Shown: one piece after another, positions 47,152-58,638 of the stretch
How positions within the stretch are numbered: position 1 is the stretch's first letter
Layout of the letters: every line of letters begins with the position of its first letter
Source of the DNA: Cryptosporidium bovis
Taxonomy: Eukaryota > Apicomplexa > Conoidasida > Eucoccidiorida > Cryptosporidiidae
Length of the DNA stretch: 64,000 nt
Direction of reading: 5' to 3'
Assembly (NCBI GenBank): GCA_009768925.2
Contig: VHIT02000002.1
Span: forward strand, 248,001-312,000
Position numbers and translations under genes: made by a program
The notes under the pieces: generated by a model
What the model was told of the DNA's origin: nothing
The model's input: the letters and a program-made list of their open reading frames with translations, nothing else
Databases searched by the model: none

Positions 47152-48258
47152 ATGGATGAGAACAAAATAAAAAGGCACATAATACTAGATACTGGAGGAA
47201 TATTGAGATTGGGATCTCACGAGTTTTCGGATGATGTACTATTAACCGTACCTTCAGTGCTGAAAGAGATAAAGGATAAAGCAGCTGCAGAGAAATTGTT
47301 GCATCTTCGCGATAGAATAGAGGTAGTTGAACCGGATGAAGTTGAATGTAATTTTGTCAAGAGGTTTTCCAAGGAGACCGGTGATTTTGGGTTTTTATCA
47401 GAGACAGACTTCAGTGTAATTGCATTAACCTTGATGTATCATAAGAGATTTGACGAGAAGTCAAAGCTAAATGCGAAACCGAGGCAGATATCATTGATTT
47501 CAAGGGAGCAGGATGAAGTAAGTAATTTAGAGAGTTCAAAACGAGAATTTGACACCGAAGGTGATGATCAAGAAGAAGAGGTGGATGGAAACGAAACATA
47601 CGGATGTGTTAAGGATGGAGAAGGATCTTTTGGTTGTTGGGTGACAAAAGATAATATGGATAAAGTATTGGGAAGTTTATCAACAGGAGTTAAGGATGAT
47701 AAAATAAGAGTGGCATGCATAACAACAGACTATTCAATGCAGAATGTGATTTTACAAATGGGACTGAATTTGATTGAAATCCACGGTTTTTCAATAAAGA
47801 GTGTGAAAAGATGGGGTTTGGTTTGCTGTGGATGTTACACCTATGAAAGAGATACAAGCAAGAAGTTTTGCGGTAAATGTGGTAATGCAACACTAGATAG
47901 AGTCCCGATAAAAATAAACTCAGATGGAACAATTGAAATGGCCTGTTTTAGAAAAAAAATTAACCTAAGGGGGACGATTTATTCAATACCAAAGCCAAAA
48001 AAAGGAGCTAAAAACCAAGACATTATCTTGGCTGAAGATCAGCTTATGATGGGTGGAAGGCAAAGAAAACTTAATCATGAAAGAAAGAAATGGGAAAAAG
48101 CTTGTAGAGAAAGAGATCCTTTCTCCAATGATGGAGTTGATTTTGAGAGCAGTTGGTGTAAAGAAACACGTAGCTTTAGATATCCAGAAATTAAAATAGG
48201 ACTTGGAAAGGGAAACCCAAATTCTAATAGATGGCAAAAGAGAAATAGTAAAAAGTAA
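47152..48258 (+). CDS. NOB1: NOB1 endonuclease for 18S rRNA maturation
   Basis: A 368-residue protein matching NOB1, the PIN-domain nuclease that makes the final 3' cut of 18S rRNA in pre-40S particles. The PIN domain starts at IILDTGGILRL with the catalytic Asp, followed by DDVLLTVPSVLKEIKDK and ETDFSVIALTLMY. An acidic low-complexity insert follows (about 115-165). Then come VACITTDYSMQNVILQMGLN, which completes the PIN fold, and a zinc ribbon with CCGC and CGKC near residues 224-246. The C-terminus has RGTIYSIPKPKKG and MMGGRQRKLNHER, typical of NOB1. The ATG at 47152 is chosen over an upstream in-frame TTG. Confidence 0.94.
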   Translation: MDENKIKRHIILDTGGILRLGSHEFSDDVLLTVPSVLKEIKDKAAAEKLLHLRDRIEVVEPDEVECNFVKRFSKETGDFGFLSETDFSVIALTLMYHKRFDEKSKLNAKPRQISLISREQDEVSNLESSKREFDTEGDDQEEEVDGNETYGCVKDGEGSFGCWVTKDNMDKVLGSLSTGVKDDKIRVACITTDYSMQNVILQMGLNLIEIHGFSIKSVKRWGLVCCGCYTYERDTSKKFCGKCGNATLDRVPIKINSDGTIEMACFRKKINLRGTIYSIPKPKKGAKNQDIILAEDQLMMGGRQRKLNHERKKWEKACRERDPFSNDGVDFESSWCKETRSFRYPEIKIGLGKGNPNSNRWQKRNSKK

Positions 48259-48891
48259 GGTTATGAGTCTGTAAACAACTCTGACATATTCATTTTTGCA
48301 GTTAACATTAAAAGTACTATTGATGCAATTATGAATATTTCATCTCATTCAAAAATAGGCTCTGTTGCTATTCCTTATTTATAAATTTCGAGAAATAATG
48401 GCCAAACAAATAGATATTTTTCAATTTAACGAGTATATCTTTTGTTTTATTTATTCCATTTTACTTGCAGTCCTCTAGCTTCTGTCTACTGGTAACACGT
48501 CTAACAATGACTTCTAGCTTTCTGTTCTGACCCGCCCACCACATCCTCCATATCTCGCGTTCTCTTCTCTTAACTGTAATATTTCCTACAATCTCTCATT
48601 TGATCCACAACATATTCTTAACAAGTTAGTGTACATAAAAACATTTCTTTTAAGGCTACAGTACGGTAAATATGTCTTTAGGGAGATCATTGAAGAAATA
48701 CATGCAAAATTTACACTCAAGCTTGAATATTTACAGATGAATAGGCGGGTAACAAGTTATCCGGTTTGAACAAGCTCTGGCGCGGAAATAAAATAAAGAC
48801 GGAGAAAAAGTAAGGGGTAGGGATTTAACTTGACTAGACGAAAAGGTAAACTAGAGAACGATAGATCTGTTACTTAGGCGAATTTACTGGT
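48259..48891. other. Intergenic region upstream of AspRS
   Basis: About 630 bp, with TGGCGCGGAAA at 48778-48788, resembling an E2F site, about 110 bp before AspRS. No gene is seen. Confidence 0.4.
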
Positions 48892-51202
48892 ATGTACCAA
48901 ATGGAAGGCGAAAAAACAACAAAGGCTGAGGTAGGGGTGGGGAGCGAGGAACAGACAATTTCTAAGAAGGCATTAAAAAAGCAAGAGAAACTTGCCCAGA
49001 AAAATGCTCGTAAAGCGGAAGCCAAAAGCGCTGCTCAGCAACAACAGACGGTGCACTGGAGTTCTGTTGTAGTATATACATCAGAAACGTCGAATTTTGG
49101 TGTTGTTTCACGGGATAGCAGGATGGAGGAGAGAGAGTTTTCAAAAATAAAGGATTTGAATTCTAATAATAGAGACTGTATGGTTTGGTTGAGAGGAAGA
49201 ATTTCAGAGTCAAGGTGCAAAGGATCTCTTGGATTTGTTTTACTTAGACAAGCATTTTACAGACTTCAGATAGTAGTTGATGCAAATCAAGGTAGTACAA
49301 AGGAAATGATTAAATGGCTGGGGTGCCTTCCTATTGAAAGTGTAATAGATGTATATGGAAAGATAGTAGTCCCAGAAATACCTGTTGTTTCCTCAACACA
49401 GGACGTTGAAGTTCTGGTGGAAAAAGTATTTTGTGTTTCGCCCGCAACCAGCGAACTTCCATTTCAATTAAAAGATGCAAATAGGGTAGAGCTTGAAAAA
49501 GAAGAGGAATTAGCGGGAGAGAATAATAAGGACGAGACTACTGTAATTAGGGTTTTGCAAGATGTCAGATTGGACAATAGGGTTCTTGATTTAAGAACAT
49601 ACCAGAGTCAAGCTATATTCAGAGTACAATCTGCTATTTGCATGTTATTTAGAGAGTTTCTTTTGGATAACGATTTTGTTGAAATTCATACTCCAAAGAT
49701 ACTACCAGGAGCTTCTGAAAGTGGTGCCAGCGTCTTCAAAGTTGATTATTTCTCAAATACTGCTTGTTTGGCTCAATCACCTCAACTATATAAGCAAATG
49801 TCTGTTTGTGGCGATTTAGAAAGGGTTTTTGAAATTGGTCCCGTTTTTAGGGCAGAAAATTCAAATACTCACAGACATTTGTGTGAATTTGTTGGCTTAG
49901 ATATCGAAATGACGATTAATAATTCCTACTTTGAACTTGTTGATTTATTTGACAAACTTTTTAGACACATTTTTAATGGAATAAACAAACACTGTAAACA
50001 CGAAATTGAGGTTATTTCTGAATATAATCCGGGTTTTACTCAGTTTACTATTTCTGATGTCACGCCCAGACTCACTTTTGAAGAGGGTTGTGAACTTTTA
50101 AGGGAGAGGGGTGCTGATATTGGTCAGGATCTTAGTGAATTCGATCTTTCTACAGAAAATGAGAGACTATTGGGTAGGTTTTCTCAAATTTACGCTCTGA
50201 TTCGATGTTATTTTTTAACTGTAAATTATTTTTTAGGTTCAATTATTAAAGAAAAATACAACTCGGATTTTTATATGTTGCTTAAATATCCACTCAAAGT
50301 TAGACCCTTTTATACAATGCCTGATCAAGATGAACCTGAGGTAAGCTATTATTTTTTATCAATTACAAGTGTAAAATTGATTTATTGATTACACTTTGAT
50401 TGATCTTTTTCTATATGCACATCCACCTATATTAAAAATCTGAATGGTGACATTACACCAATTGAATTCTCTGTTATGATTCAAAAACGACTTAATCAAT
50501 ACCGAATTCAAGGGATGATGATTACCTTTACATTCACCCATAGCCTGTTACTCAATCATAAGGTTTTTGAGTACATGATGACATATTGTCATGCATCACC
50601 AACTGACCTTCGTTTGGTTTTGATTAGAATGAATTTTTGATGTGTTTCGGAGAAGAGTGGATGAGAACAAGGTTTGGAATAATTTGAAGCAGTGAGTGTA
50701 AGTAATTCCGCGTCACTAAAAGCAGATTCAACATTTGTTTTCACCTGAGTAAATGCATGCATTGTGTGTAACCACATGCAAAAATGCATGTGACACACAG
50801 TTTCAAAACAAATGTTGAATCTGCTTTTAGTGACGCGGAATTACTTACACTCACTGCTTCAAATTATTCCTTACGTATCTAATAACTCTTAGAACACAAA
50901 ACTAACTTCTTTCTTTTTTTTTGCAGAAATGGTCAAACTCATTTGACTTCTTTATGAGGGGAGAGGAGATTCTAAGTGGAGCACAAAGAGTACACGAATA
51001 TGATCTTTTAATTAAAAGGTGTCAGGAGTGCGGTGTGCCTGAAGATTCGTTGAGGGACTATTTAAATTCCTTCAAACTAGGTGCACCTCCACATGGAGGA
51101 TGTGGGATAGGATTAGAAAGAGTAGTTATGCTGTTTTTCAATCTTGGAAATGTCAGGAAAGTGTCGATGTTTCCACGTGATCCAAAGAGACTAAGTCCAT
51201 AG
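48892..51202 (+). CDS. DARS: Aspartyl-tRNA synthetase, cytosolic, one intron
   Basis: A class IIb synthetase charging tRNA-Asp. Exon 1 is 48892-50340 and exon 2 is 50927-51202, joined in phase 0 (GTAAGC donor, TTTTTTTTGCAG acceptor), giving about 574 residues. The N-terminal tail is Lys/Ala-rich ([20 protein letters not shown]), as in eukaryotic AspRS. An OB-fold anticodon domain follows, then motif 1 ([17 protein letters not shown]), motif 2 ([15 protein letters not shown]) and, in exon 2, [17 protein letters not shown] and motif 3 ([14 protein letters not shown]). Without the splice the frame ends at 50388 and lacks motif 3, so the intron is required. At 586 nt it is far longer than the other introns here and contains a perfect inverted repeat. 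Confidence 0.95.
50676..50870. repeat. Perfect 66-bp inverted repeat inside the AspRS intron
   Basis: Arms at 50676-50741 and 50805-50870 are exact reverse complements over 66 bp, separated by a 63-bp loop. The arms end sharply at both sides. The loop itself holds TGCATGCA and a smaller TGTGTG/CACACA inverted pair. The intron transcript could form a 66-bp hairpin. The left arm includes a GTAAGT at 50698-50703. No target-site duplication was seen next to the arms. It might be a foldback element, a selected RNA structure, or an assembly artefact. Confidence 0.95.
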
Positions 51203-52257
51203 TTTCATTAAGTAATTAGTGAGTCAAGGAAAAGTGCGGTGTAGCTCTCCAATTAATGTGTGGAATTAATAGGCAAAAGAACGAGCAACCGTTATTGCTT
51301 TTATTACTTATCTCGAATGAACTAAATTGGCAGACTACATTGCTACCGTTAAAGTCGATAGTTTATATTATTTCACCCGCTTTAATCCTCATTTGAAAAG
51401 CTGCACGATTCCGCCTCGTTGACTTTTCATCATATGCTCATTGTGTTGTTTCTATTAGTAATTTATAGTGCTCGGACATGGTTTAAACATAGCAGACATA
51501 TACGCTCGCGCCGCAACATCCCGCCTAAAATGAGTAATAAATAGGTACCGAAATAAATAGTAAAAGTATGGGGAGAGAAAGAGAGAGAAATAAAATTAAT
51601 AATAAATTAAATAAGCAAAGTAATAAATACAATCATCAAAATGTAAACATTTAGTTGTTTCAAGTAATGAAAAATGTTAATGCTGAAAGTAACAAATAGT
51701 AGAATTGTAATTAAATTGAATAGATGGACTATTTGAAGTTGAGGCGGGAACAAAATAGTAATTAAAAAGGCAAAAAATAGTTCAGACACTAAATAGAATT
51801 AAACTAAAAATAGGGGTAAATAAAGGTTGGGTATTGACTAGACTATATTATATGATCACAACTACCTGCGGGGAATTCTTACAAAAGGTAATTGACTGTA
51901 GATGTTATAATATACTACTCTTAATGTACCAAAATAAAAGTAAAACAAGTTCTTTAAAACAAAGAGGAAATACAGATCCTGATACTCATCGATATAACAA
52001 GGATAAAAAACTTTTGCACTAGAGGAGGTCGGTGAGATAAAATAACAATTTAATAGGATTTCTTTTTTCCTTCAATATATGTAAACTTAAAGGCAATTAA
52101 TTTGTATTACTATTGAACCTTATTCCTACGATTTATCAGAAACATAGGACATATTAAATTTGCATCATTACTGCTACGATAATAAGTAAGTAAATAAATA
52201 GTAATAATAAAACAGTGAGAGGAGTAGATTGGTACTTGGTAAACGAGGAGTAATAAT
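51203..52257. other. Intergenic region, both flanking genes on plus strand
   Basis: About 1.05 kb. The middle has a GC-richer patch CTCGCGCCGCAACATCCCGC near 51506; the rest is AT-rich with AATAA repeats. Only short chance frames are present. Confidence 0.35.
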
Positions 52258-55200
52258 ATGGAGGAAGGTTATGACTGGGACAAAATACGGAGTTTCCAAA
52301 TAGTCGACGGCATTGGAATAGATACTACTTCCTTGTTAAATGATGATATTTTAGTACCACCTAGAGATACTAGCTCTAAATCAAATTTGAACCAGAAGGA
52401 GGATTTGTCAAGGAAACTGTCTTCAATTTCTCAACTTCTTATGTATCCTAATGTAACTAACAACAGTAATATTAACAATAGCACTAACATTAACAATAAC
52501 AGTCATAGTAACAGTGTCAATACACCAAGAGAAGGTTTAGAAAACGTCAATTCCAAAACGGGATTTGAAAAACAATATGTAAATAATACTGCAGGTGGAT
52601 TTGGATTTGGTATTCCATTTGTGTCTACATCTTTACCCAATTCTATGTCAAGTTCCAGATCAGGATCTGCATCTGTGTCTAGATCCGGATCAGTTTCTGA
52701 CATACAACAACATTACGTTATGCATCCCGGTTTAATAGACGCCCCTACAGCAATTAGTTTAAGGGATGCTAATGGAACGGGCGGACTGGATGGTATTGAA
52801 GCCATTAACAATAACATTAGCAGTTCGAATTTGAATAAAGAAGTAAACAATCGCAATAATATCGGTAGTATAGGTGGCAACAATAATGGTGCAGATAACA
52901 TGTCCAACAACATATACGGCTTTCATAGTGGTATTTCCGGTCATTTCCAACATAGCGACGTCCAATATCAGGAAAATGACGTGTTAAACACGGAAAAAGA
53001 TATTCAAAAACAACTTTATTCAGATAGAACGGGAGTAGTGGGAGCTGGAGTTGGAAGTATGAGAGGTGGTGATGTAAATAATAAAGTGAGTTGTAATCAA
53101 AATTCTGTAGGGGTTAAGAGTTCATCAAAAACTCGTAATAGGAGAGTGAAGGAAAATTCTGAGGATTTTTCTGCAAATAATTGTTCCAAGAATTATTCAC
53201 AAAGAGATGGAAACAGTGGCTGTCAAATAGGATCAGGATCTTTGCCGAACCTCTCTGAGGATTTGAATTCAATTAAGTACTATGAGGGCTTTAAACTTCC
53301 ATTAGGTGATTTGGGTAGGAAAATGCTTTTAAAGAAATTGAGAGAAATACACACTCAAAATCCAACTAAAATGGAAAAAGCTCTAACAGATCATGGTCTC
53401 TCATATACGAGGATTAGGTTTGCCAGCGTGCAACAATTATTTAAGATATCATATGTATGTGATGTATTCGATTATGCTCTTAGCATTCATTGTGAATTTG
53501 GAAGACCTCGCCACAGAGATTCATCAAAAGGTGCAAATGGAAATAATGCAAATGGTGGTGTTCAGATCTCCTCTAGTGTTGCGTCATCGCCATCTTCTCG
53601 AAATTCACCTGATTCTAAAAGATCAATAGATTCCTCTTCCCACAATTCGGGATTTGTAACAGGAAGCAATCTCATGTGTATTGAATCTCAAAACATTATT
53701 GACGAGAATTATATGAATACCAGTAATCAAAAGAACCTGGATCTCGAGTTAGATTCGTGCACTCCAGAAACATCTCCATGTGGTAGTCATAGATCTGGTT
53801 CGTCTACTTCTTCTGTATCAACTACAGCTTCTGCAAACTCTATTTCTGGATCTAATTGTGGTTTGATCACCCCTGATTCAAAGGACCGTTCAACCAACAA
53901 AATGGATAATGACCTGAGTTCGCCAATGTCAATTTTTTCTACGAATTGTAGTCCACCAAATTCCCAAAAAAAACGCAAAACTTCTGTAAAGTCGTCCTCT
54001 CCATCGGTCTCATCCTATAATTTTTCTCCTCCACCTATTCCAGTAACGGGATCTCGTGTTGACATTCACAATCAGTTGGTGTTGGGTGATATTAATGGGA
54101 ATCATGGGGTAAATGGGGGATCCTTATCAGTTGCAGGGTCGGGATCTGTATCTGGATCGTTGATAAATGAGACAATAGGATCTTCTGATACGAATAATGG
54201 CTATTTAATTCCAGGTCCCGAAGGAAGTTCAGGTACCAACCAAAACGGTTACATTAATTTTGATAGAAACAATAACAATATGGTTTTAGGTTATGGTGCT
54301 GTAGCAAATAGCAACAATGGTAGTTCAAATATTTCCTTTTTACAAAAACCAGGGAATTTAATGAATGGTAATTCTACTGATGGTACGAATAATACTTGTT
54401 CTCAGCCCCAATCTAAATTTAAATCAACTAAGTCATGTTATTTAAGTAATGATGAAAATGAGGGAATTGACTCTATAATACGGAATAGTGTTAATAACGG
54501 TGATAATCACACACAAAAGTCCAATAAGAGACAGAAAACAAGATCTAAAAAAAGAGGTAATAACATAGGTAGTGCAAGTGTGAATACTAAGGAATTAAAT
54601 GCCAACTTAAATAACGACATTTGTGAGAACATTTCTGTTTCTCAAACAACACCTCTTCCATCTCATTCCTCTTTAAATGGAACATTTATTGGTAATAATG
54701 GAGTAAATTCAAACATTCCAGTTATAAACGGAGGAATGGGTTTGACTGGTTTTTGTGGACTATCAGGCCATACTCAAATATATGGATCTAGTGAGAGAGA
54801 TTATGAAGAGTTGTATCCTACTAGTTCAGAAATAACACCATTTTATCAACCTGAACCAGAAATATCATTTATCAACGGCTTTACAGTATCTGAAACGGGT
54901 AACAATTTGTCTTTTTATTCATTCGAAAATGACTCTGCTCCATACGAAACTTCGTTGCTTATTAATGCAATTATTGAGTCAGAAGGTAACGGTACAAATA
55001 ACAATAATAATAGTCATCATCACAACCATAATAACAATAATAGTAATAGTCACAGTAATTCAAATGAAAGTATTAATAGCAATGATATAAATATAAACAA
55101 TACAAATATCAGCAATATTAATGACGGAAATAGTAATACAAACAATAATATCGGAAATACTACTTCTAGTACTAACAATGGATTGTTTACGGCGGAAGTT

Positions 55201-55413
55201 GTTGGAAATTCAGTTTGTGATAATCCATTTTCTACTTCCCTCTACTATTATACAGACCCGTTTAATACATCTACTTTTGATGATTATTATTTGGAATCTA
55301 CAAATTATAACGGACTTCCTTACCAAGGTGTAAATTCCATTGACTTTTATAGTTCAACTGACTTTGACATTGACAATGTTGATGTGGCAGGATGTCCCGT
55401 TATTTCTACTTAG
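52258..55413 (+). CDS. Asn/Ser/Gly-rich nuclear-type protein, unknown
   Basis: A 1051-residue protein, mostly low complexity. Asn-rich tracts appear near 60-85, 180-220 and 920-985, and Ser/Gly tracts elsewhere. One non-repetitive island at about 340-420 looks folded: YYEGFKLPLGDLGRKMLLKK, then LREIHTQNPTKMEKALTDHG and VQQLFKISYVCDVFDYALSI. I do not recognise it, and it is not an AP2 domain. A basic cluster (NKRQKTRSKKRG) near 760 could be a nuclear localisation signal. The last 180 residues contain acidic aromatic stretches (YEELYPTSSEITPFYQPEPE) like transactivation tails. A transcription regulator is an inference from composition. The long single frame and start codon are clear. Confidence 0.75.
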   Translation: MEEGYDWDKIRSFQIVDGIGIDTTSLLNDDILVPPRDTSSKSNLNQKEDLSRKLSSISQLLMYPNVTNNSNINNSTNINNNSHSNSVNTPREGLENVNSKTGFEKQYVNNTAGGFGFGIPFVSTSLPNSMSSSRSGSASVSRSGSVSDIQQHYVMHPGLIDAPTAISLRDANGTGGLDGIEAINNNISSSNLNKEVNNRNNIGSIGGNNNGADNMSNNIYGFHSGISGHFQHSDVQYQENDVLNTEKDIQKQLYSDRTGVVGAGVGSMRGGDVNNKVSCNQNSVGVKSSSKTRNRRVKENSEDFSANNCSKNYSQRDGNSGCQIGSGSLPNLSEDLNSIKYYEGFKLPLGDLGRKMLLKKLREIHTQNPTKMEKALTDHGLSYTRIRFASVQQLFKISYVCDVFDYALSIHCEFGRPRHRDSSKGANGNNANGGVQISSSVASSPSSRNSPDSKRSIDSSSHNSGFVTGSNLMCIESQNIIDENYMNTSNQKNLDLELDSCTPETSPCGSHRSGSSTSSVSTTASANSISGSNCGLITPDSKDRSTNKMDNDLSSPMSIFSTNCSPPNSQKKRKTSVKSSSPSVSSYNFSPPPIPVTGSRVDIHNQLVLGDINGNHGVNGGSLSVAGSGSVSGSLINETIGSSDTNNGYLIPGPEGSSGTNQNGYINFDRNNNNMVLGYGAVANSNNGSSNISFLQKPGNLMNGNSTDGTNNTCSQPQSKFKSTKSCYLSNDENEGIDSIIRNSVNNGDNHTQKSNKRQKTRSKKRGNNIGSASVNTKELNANLNNDICENISVSQTTPLPSHSSLNGTFIGNNGVNSNIPVINGGMGLTGFCGLSGHTQIYGSSERDYEELYPTSSEITPFYQPEPEISFINGFTVSETGNNLSFYSFENDSAPYETSLLINAIIESEGNGTNNNNNSHHHNHNNNNSNSHSNSNESINSNDININNTNISNINDGNSNTNNNIGNTTSSTNNGLFTAEVVGNSVCDNPFSTSLYYYTDPFNTSTFDDYYLESTNYNGLPYQGVNSIDFYSSTDFDIDNVDVAGCPVIST

Positions 55414-57759
55414 TTACTTTGAGATGCTTTCGTTTCGATTTCCGGTATTCCATGACATGTTTGAATTTAAAAACAAGATGGAAACAAGAGAAATGTACTT
55501 TTTACTAATCCAACTCTGCTTTTTCAACTACTACTCGAAATTTAGATAAGTTAATGATGGATAAATACAGATCTGCTTATCTAGAAATAGCTACTTATTT
55601 AATGGTTCAGTCTCATATGCAACGCTGAATTATTCGTTTTAAGCAGATGTTTAAATCATGCAGGATGAGTGCATTAGGATAGTAAGATTTGGGTGGTGGG
55701 CGTAATTGGTGTACATGAAAGTTTTAGATAGTAAAGGTTGGACTGATACCATATAATTTAGTGCATTAAAAATAGTAATACAAATGAATATTGGAATAAT
55801 TGTTGTATGTGTTGTAGTATCTTGATTGGTACGAACATTGCATGAATTTTATTAGAAATGAAAATCAGGTCATAGAGAAGTATTAATTGAATACTGAGAA
55901 CAATGCAAGAGGCGAGGGAATAGTAAGTACAATGTTATTGTTTACCGATTTAAATATGTCTTTGGTAAATTCGTAGAGATGACTAAATGAGTAAATAAGT
56001 TACTAATGACGTTTTTACAGACAATATTAACTGTAGAATTGCTACTTGATTAATAATAAAATTTGGTTGAACTTTGACATGATTAAATGAACAATAGTTA
56101 ACAGAATTATATTTCGAGGGAGACCACAAACAAAGCAATAATATATGTAATAATATGCCCATATTTCTTGATAATTATAATCAGATAAATTTTTTTCAAA
56201 TATTTCGACATCTTTCCATAGGTTTTATCATAATCATCTTGTCTTGGAAAAGTGATAGTTGATTCATAAGTGTAAATACCACAAGATGAAGATATATGAA
56301 GTAGAAAATTAATAATTTGAATTATATACTTTAAGCTTTAGGATCACAGTATTGAAATTATTTTTCTCTTTTAAAGATGTGACGTCATAGATGCATGTAA
56401 ATTAGGAAGGTGATGGTGGATATTATACCCATTACTACAGTACCTTTACATGCTTATTTAATATTACTCTTGTCTTTATTGTTTTTGAAATATGGAGATA
56501 AGTTGTTTAAATGTAATTTTTGGGCAGATAAATAGGCTATACACTAAGAGTGAACCCCATGATCCATTGTTTCCTCTTTAGTCTGAAAGAATATAAAGGG
56601 TGTATACCTGGTATTTGTAAGGCACAAAAATGCAATAAATCCGGATAATGTAATTTAGTGGTTACTTTTCATACATAATTAGCACAATTATTTGCTTTAG
56701 TGAGTTTAATCACGTCCTTTTCTTTTTCCAGAAGTAAATATACAAGTAAACCACAAACTATTGCTTTTATTTATTCACTTTTTTTTTGCTATTTGAACAA
56801 GGAAGGGGCATAAGAGAACTCAAAAAATTGAAACGGAACTCATTGTACTCGCATATGATTTATTCACGATCACCCACGATGTTGAAGGTTTTCCCAACCA
56901 CTTTTTTTCAGACGTCTACTTTTTTGTTTTCATGCCATACCATTTACTGTATCGCATGTATTTTATATGTGACATGCACTTTTTTTGTTGTGTTATTTCA
57001 CCTTTTCTGTTAAATAAAAATTCGTCTATACCGGTCCTGCTGTTTTTGTGGACCATATGCAGTTGGTAAAGTGCATGTATGCATGCCCCACACCTCTTGA
57101 CAATTTCATTACTGTTGCATTCTTTTTTTCAAGTGTTAATGCCGTCATTTCTGAGGTTGTTAGTTATTTCCTTGATTATAGCATTAATGCGGCTGTTCTT
57201 TAGGTTTGATTTAAGAAATTAATTGAGGTGGTTGTTTGAAACATGTTGGAATTATAAATAAAAATACGATTAGCGGTGAGGGTGAGGGAATGCAGTGTGG
57301 AGGAAAAAAAGCAAATAAATACATTTATGAAGATTAAGATTAGGTGGAGGATTAAAAATTACGAATAAAATCGATAATTTTATCATTATTTTTGGGTAAA
57401 ATAAAACAAGAACCGAATAAATGTAGAGAAGGGTGTTACTATATTATTCAAGGGAATGGAGATACTTATTTCATTTCCATGCATACGCACAGATATTTGA
57501 ATGAAATCGACTAAAATTACTGGTGAATGTAATAAAGGAAGTTACAAAAGTATATATTGTTTGAATAATATTATCACAGATAAGTACTATTCGTTATTTA
57601 TTTTGCGATTATATAAATTTGAAGTTAAGATTTAGGCCGTTGAAAGGAGCGATTTGGTGGGTGGATTAATGGAGAGCAAGGAAAGAGGGTCGTTAAAAAA
57701 TAATTAAGATATTTAAAGCAAAAGATTAAAATATTGGTAATATCAAGGGTGTGCTAGGA
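55414..57759. other. Largest gene-free gap, 2.3 kb
   Basis: No convincing coding frame. Contents are AT-rich sequence with several TGCATG-type elements (near 56391, 57065-57082 and 57478). The span is much longer than other gaps here, so a long 3' UTR, a non-coding RNA or an unrecognised short-exon gene is possible. I see nothing I can name. Confidence 0.35.
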
Positions 57760-58638
57760 ATGGAGGGCGACAAAAGAGAGGGAAATAAAAAATTGAAAAC
57801 TATATTTAAGTGCATTGGTTCTTTATTTTTGATAATAAGTCCATGTATTCTTTATTTTTTTACGGCCACAAGTTGGTTATGTAATAATGGTGGATCATCA
57901 TTGATTGCATTAAATGTGATATTTTTCTTATTGATGATTGTTTTTATGTTTCTAACTCATTGGAAAAATCCTGGAGTAATTTTTAATTCAAAAAACAATA
58001 AAATTATAAATACGAATATTCGTTCAAACAATAGTATTTATAAAAACATTAACAGTTCTGCGAGTTTTTTGCCGAGTTTATCAGATATCCCACCAACAAA
58101 CTCATTTGAAATAGTTGTAAATGGTCAGGTGGTTAAGGTAAAATACTGTGATACATGTGGGATAATTAGACCTCCCAGATCAGTCCATTGTAATGTGTGT
58201 GATAGTTGTATAGATAGATTTGATCATCATTGCCCATGGGTTGGAACCTGTATTGGTTCCGGAAATTACAGATATTTTATAATGTTTTTAATCCTACTGT
58301 TTATAAGTGAAATACTTTTCATTGTTGGTTCTTCTTGGATGGTAAATCATTTCTTTTTACAGGCCAGGAATGATCTTAAATTGGGAGATTCAACGAAAAT
58401 ATTCGTACACACTATGGAGAATGCAGGAGGTCCTGCAGTAGTAATAGGATTTTCATCATTTACTATACTTTTCTCAGCTTCTCTCATCATTTTACATTGC
58501 TATACTGCGATTTTTAATAAAACTACTTATGAGCAAATTAAGAGAACCTACAGCGAGATATCAAATCCATGGTCTTCTGGAATACTTCGAAATATAAGAC
58601 AGGTATTTATGAATCAGCCTCTTCCAACCTCAAATTAG
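57760..58638 (+). CDS. DHHC-type protein palmitoyltransferase
   Basis: A 292-residue membrane enzyme that attaches palmitate to protein cysteines. The Cys-rich DHHC domain is complete: KYCDTCGIIRPPRSVHCNVC, then DSCIDRFDHHCPWVGTCIG, with the catalytic DHHC near residue 154. GNYRYFIMFL follows. There are four membrane segments, two before (about 20-40 and 47-66) and two after the domain. The family TTxE motif appears as TTYEQIK. The start is the ATG at 57760; the GTG just upstream is unlikely. The target proteins and compartment are not evident; Golgi or plasma membrane are usual. Confidence 0.96.
   Translation: MEGDKREGNKKLKTIFKCIGSLFLIISPCILYFFTATSWLCNNGGSSLIALNVIFFLLMIVFMFLTHWKNPGVIFNSKNNKIINTNIRSNNSIYKNINSSASFLPSLSDIPPTNSFEIVVNGQVVKVKYCDTCGIIRPPRSVHCNVCDSCIDRFDHHCPWVGTCIGSGNYRYFIMFLILLFISEILFIVGSSWMVNHFFLQARNDLKLGDSTKIFVHTMENAGGPAVVIGFSSFTILFSASLIILHCYTAIFNKTTYEQIKRTYSEISNPWSSGILRNIRQVFMNQPLPTSN

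Noticed and set aside
50341-50388. AspRS ending at the first stop (50388) as a truncated protein
   Set aside because: Motif 3 continues in phase after a consensus GTAAGC...TTGCAG intron, so this is an intron read-through and not a truncation.
51607-51789. Hydrophobic 60-codon minus-strand frame in the gap after AspRS
   Set aside because: Biased AT-rich sequence with no conserved-looking feature; expected by chance.
52430-52520. Asn-codon repeats as a possible repeat array
   Set aside because: These are low-complexity codons inside a long coding frame, common in this lineage, not a CRISPR or satellite array.
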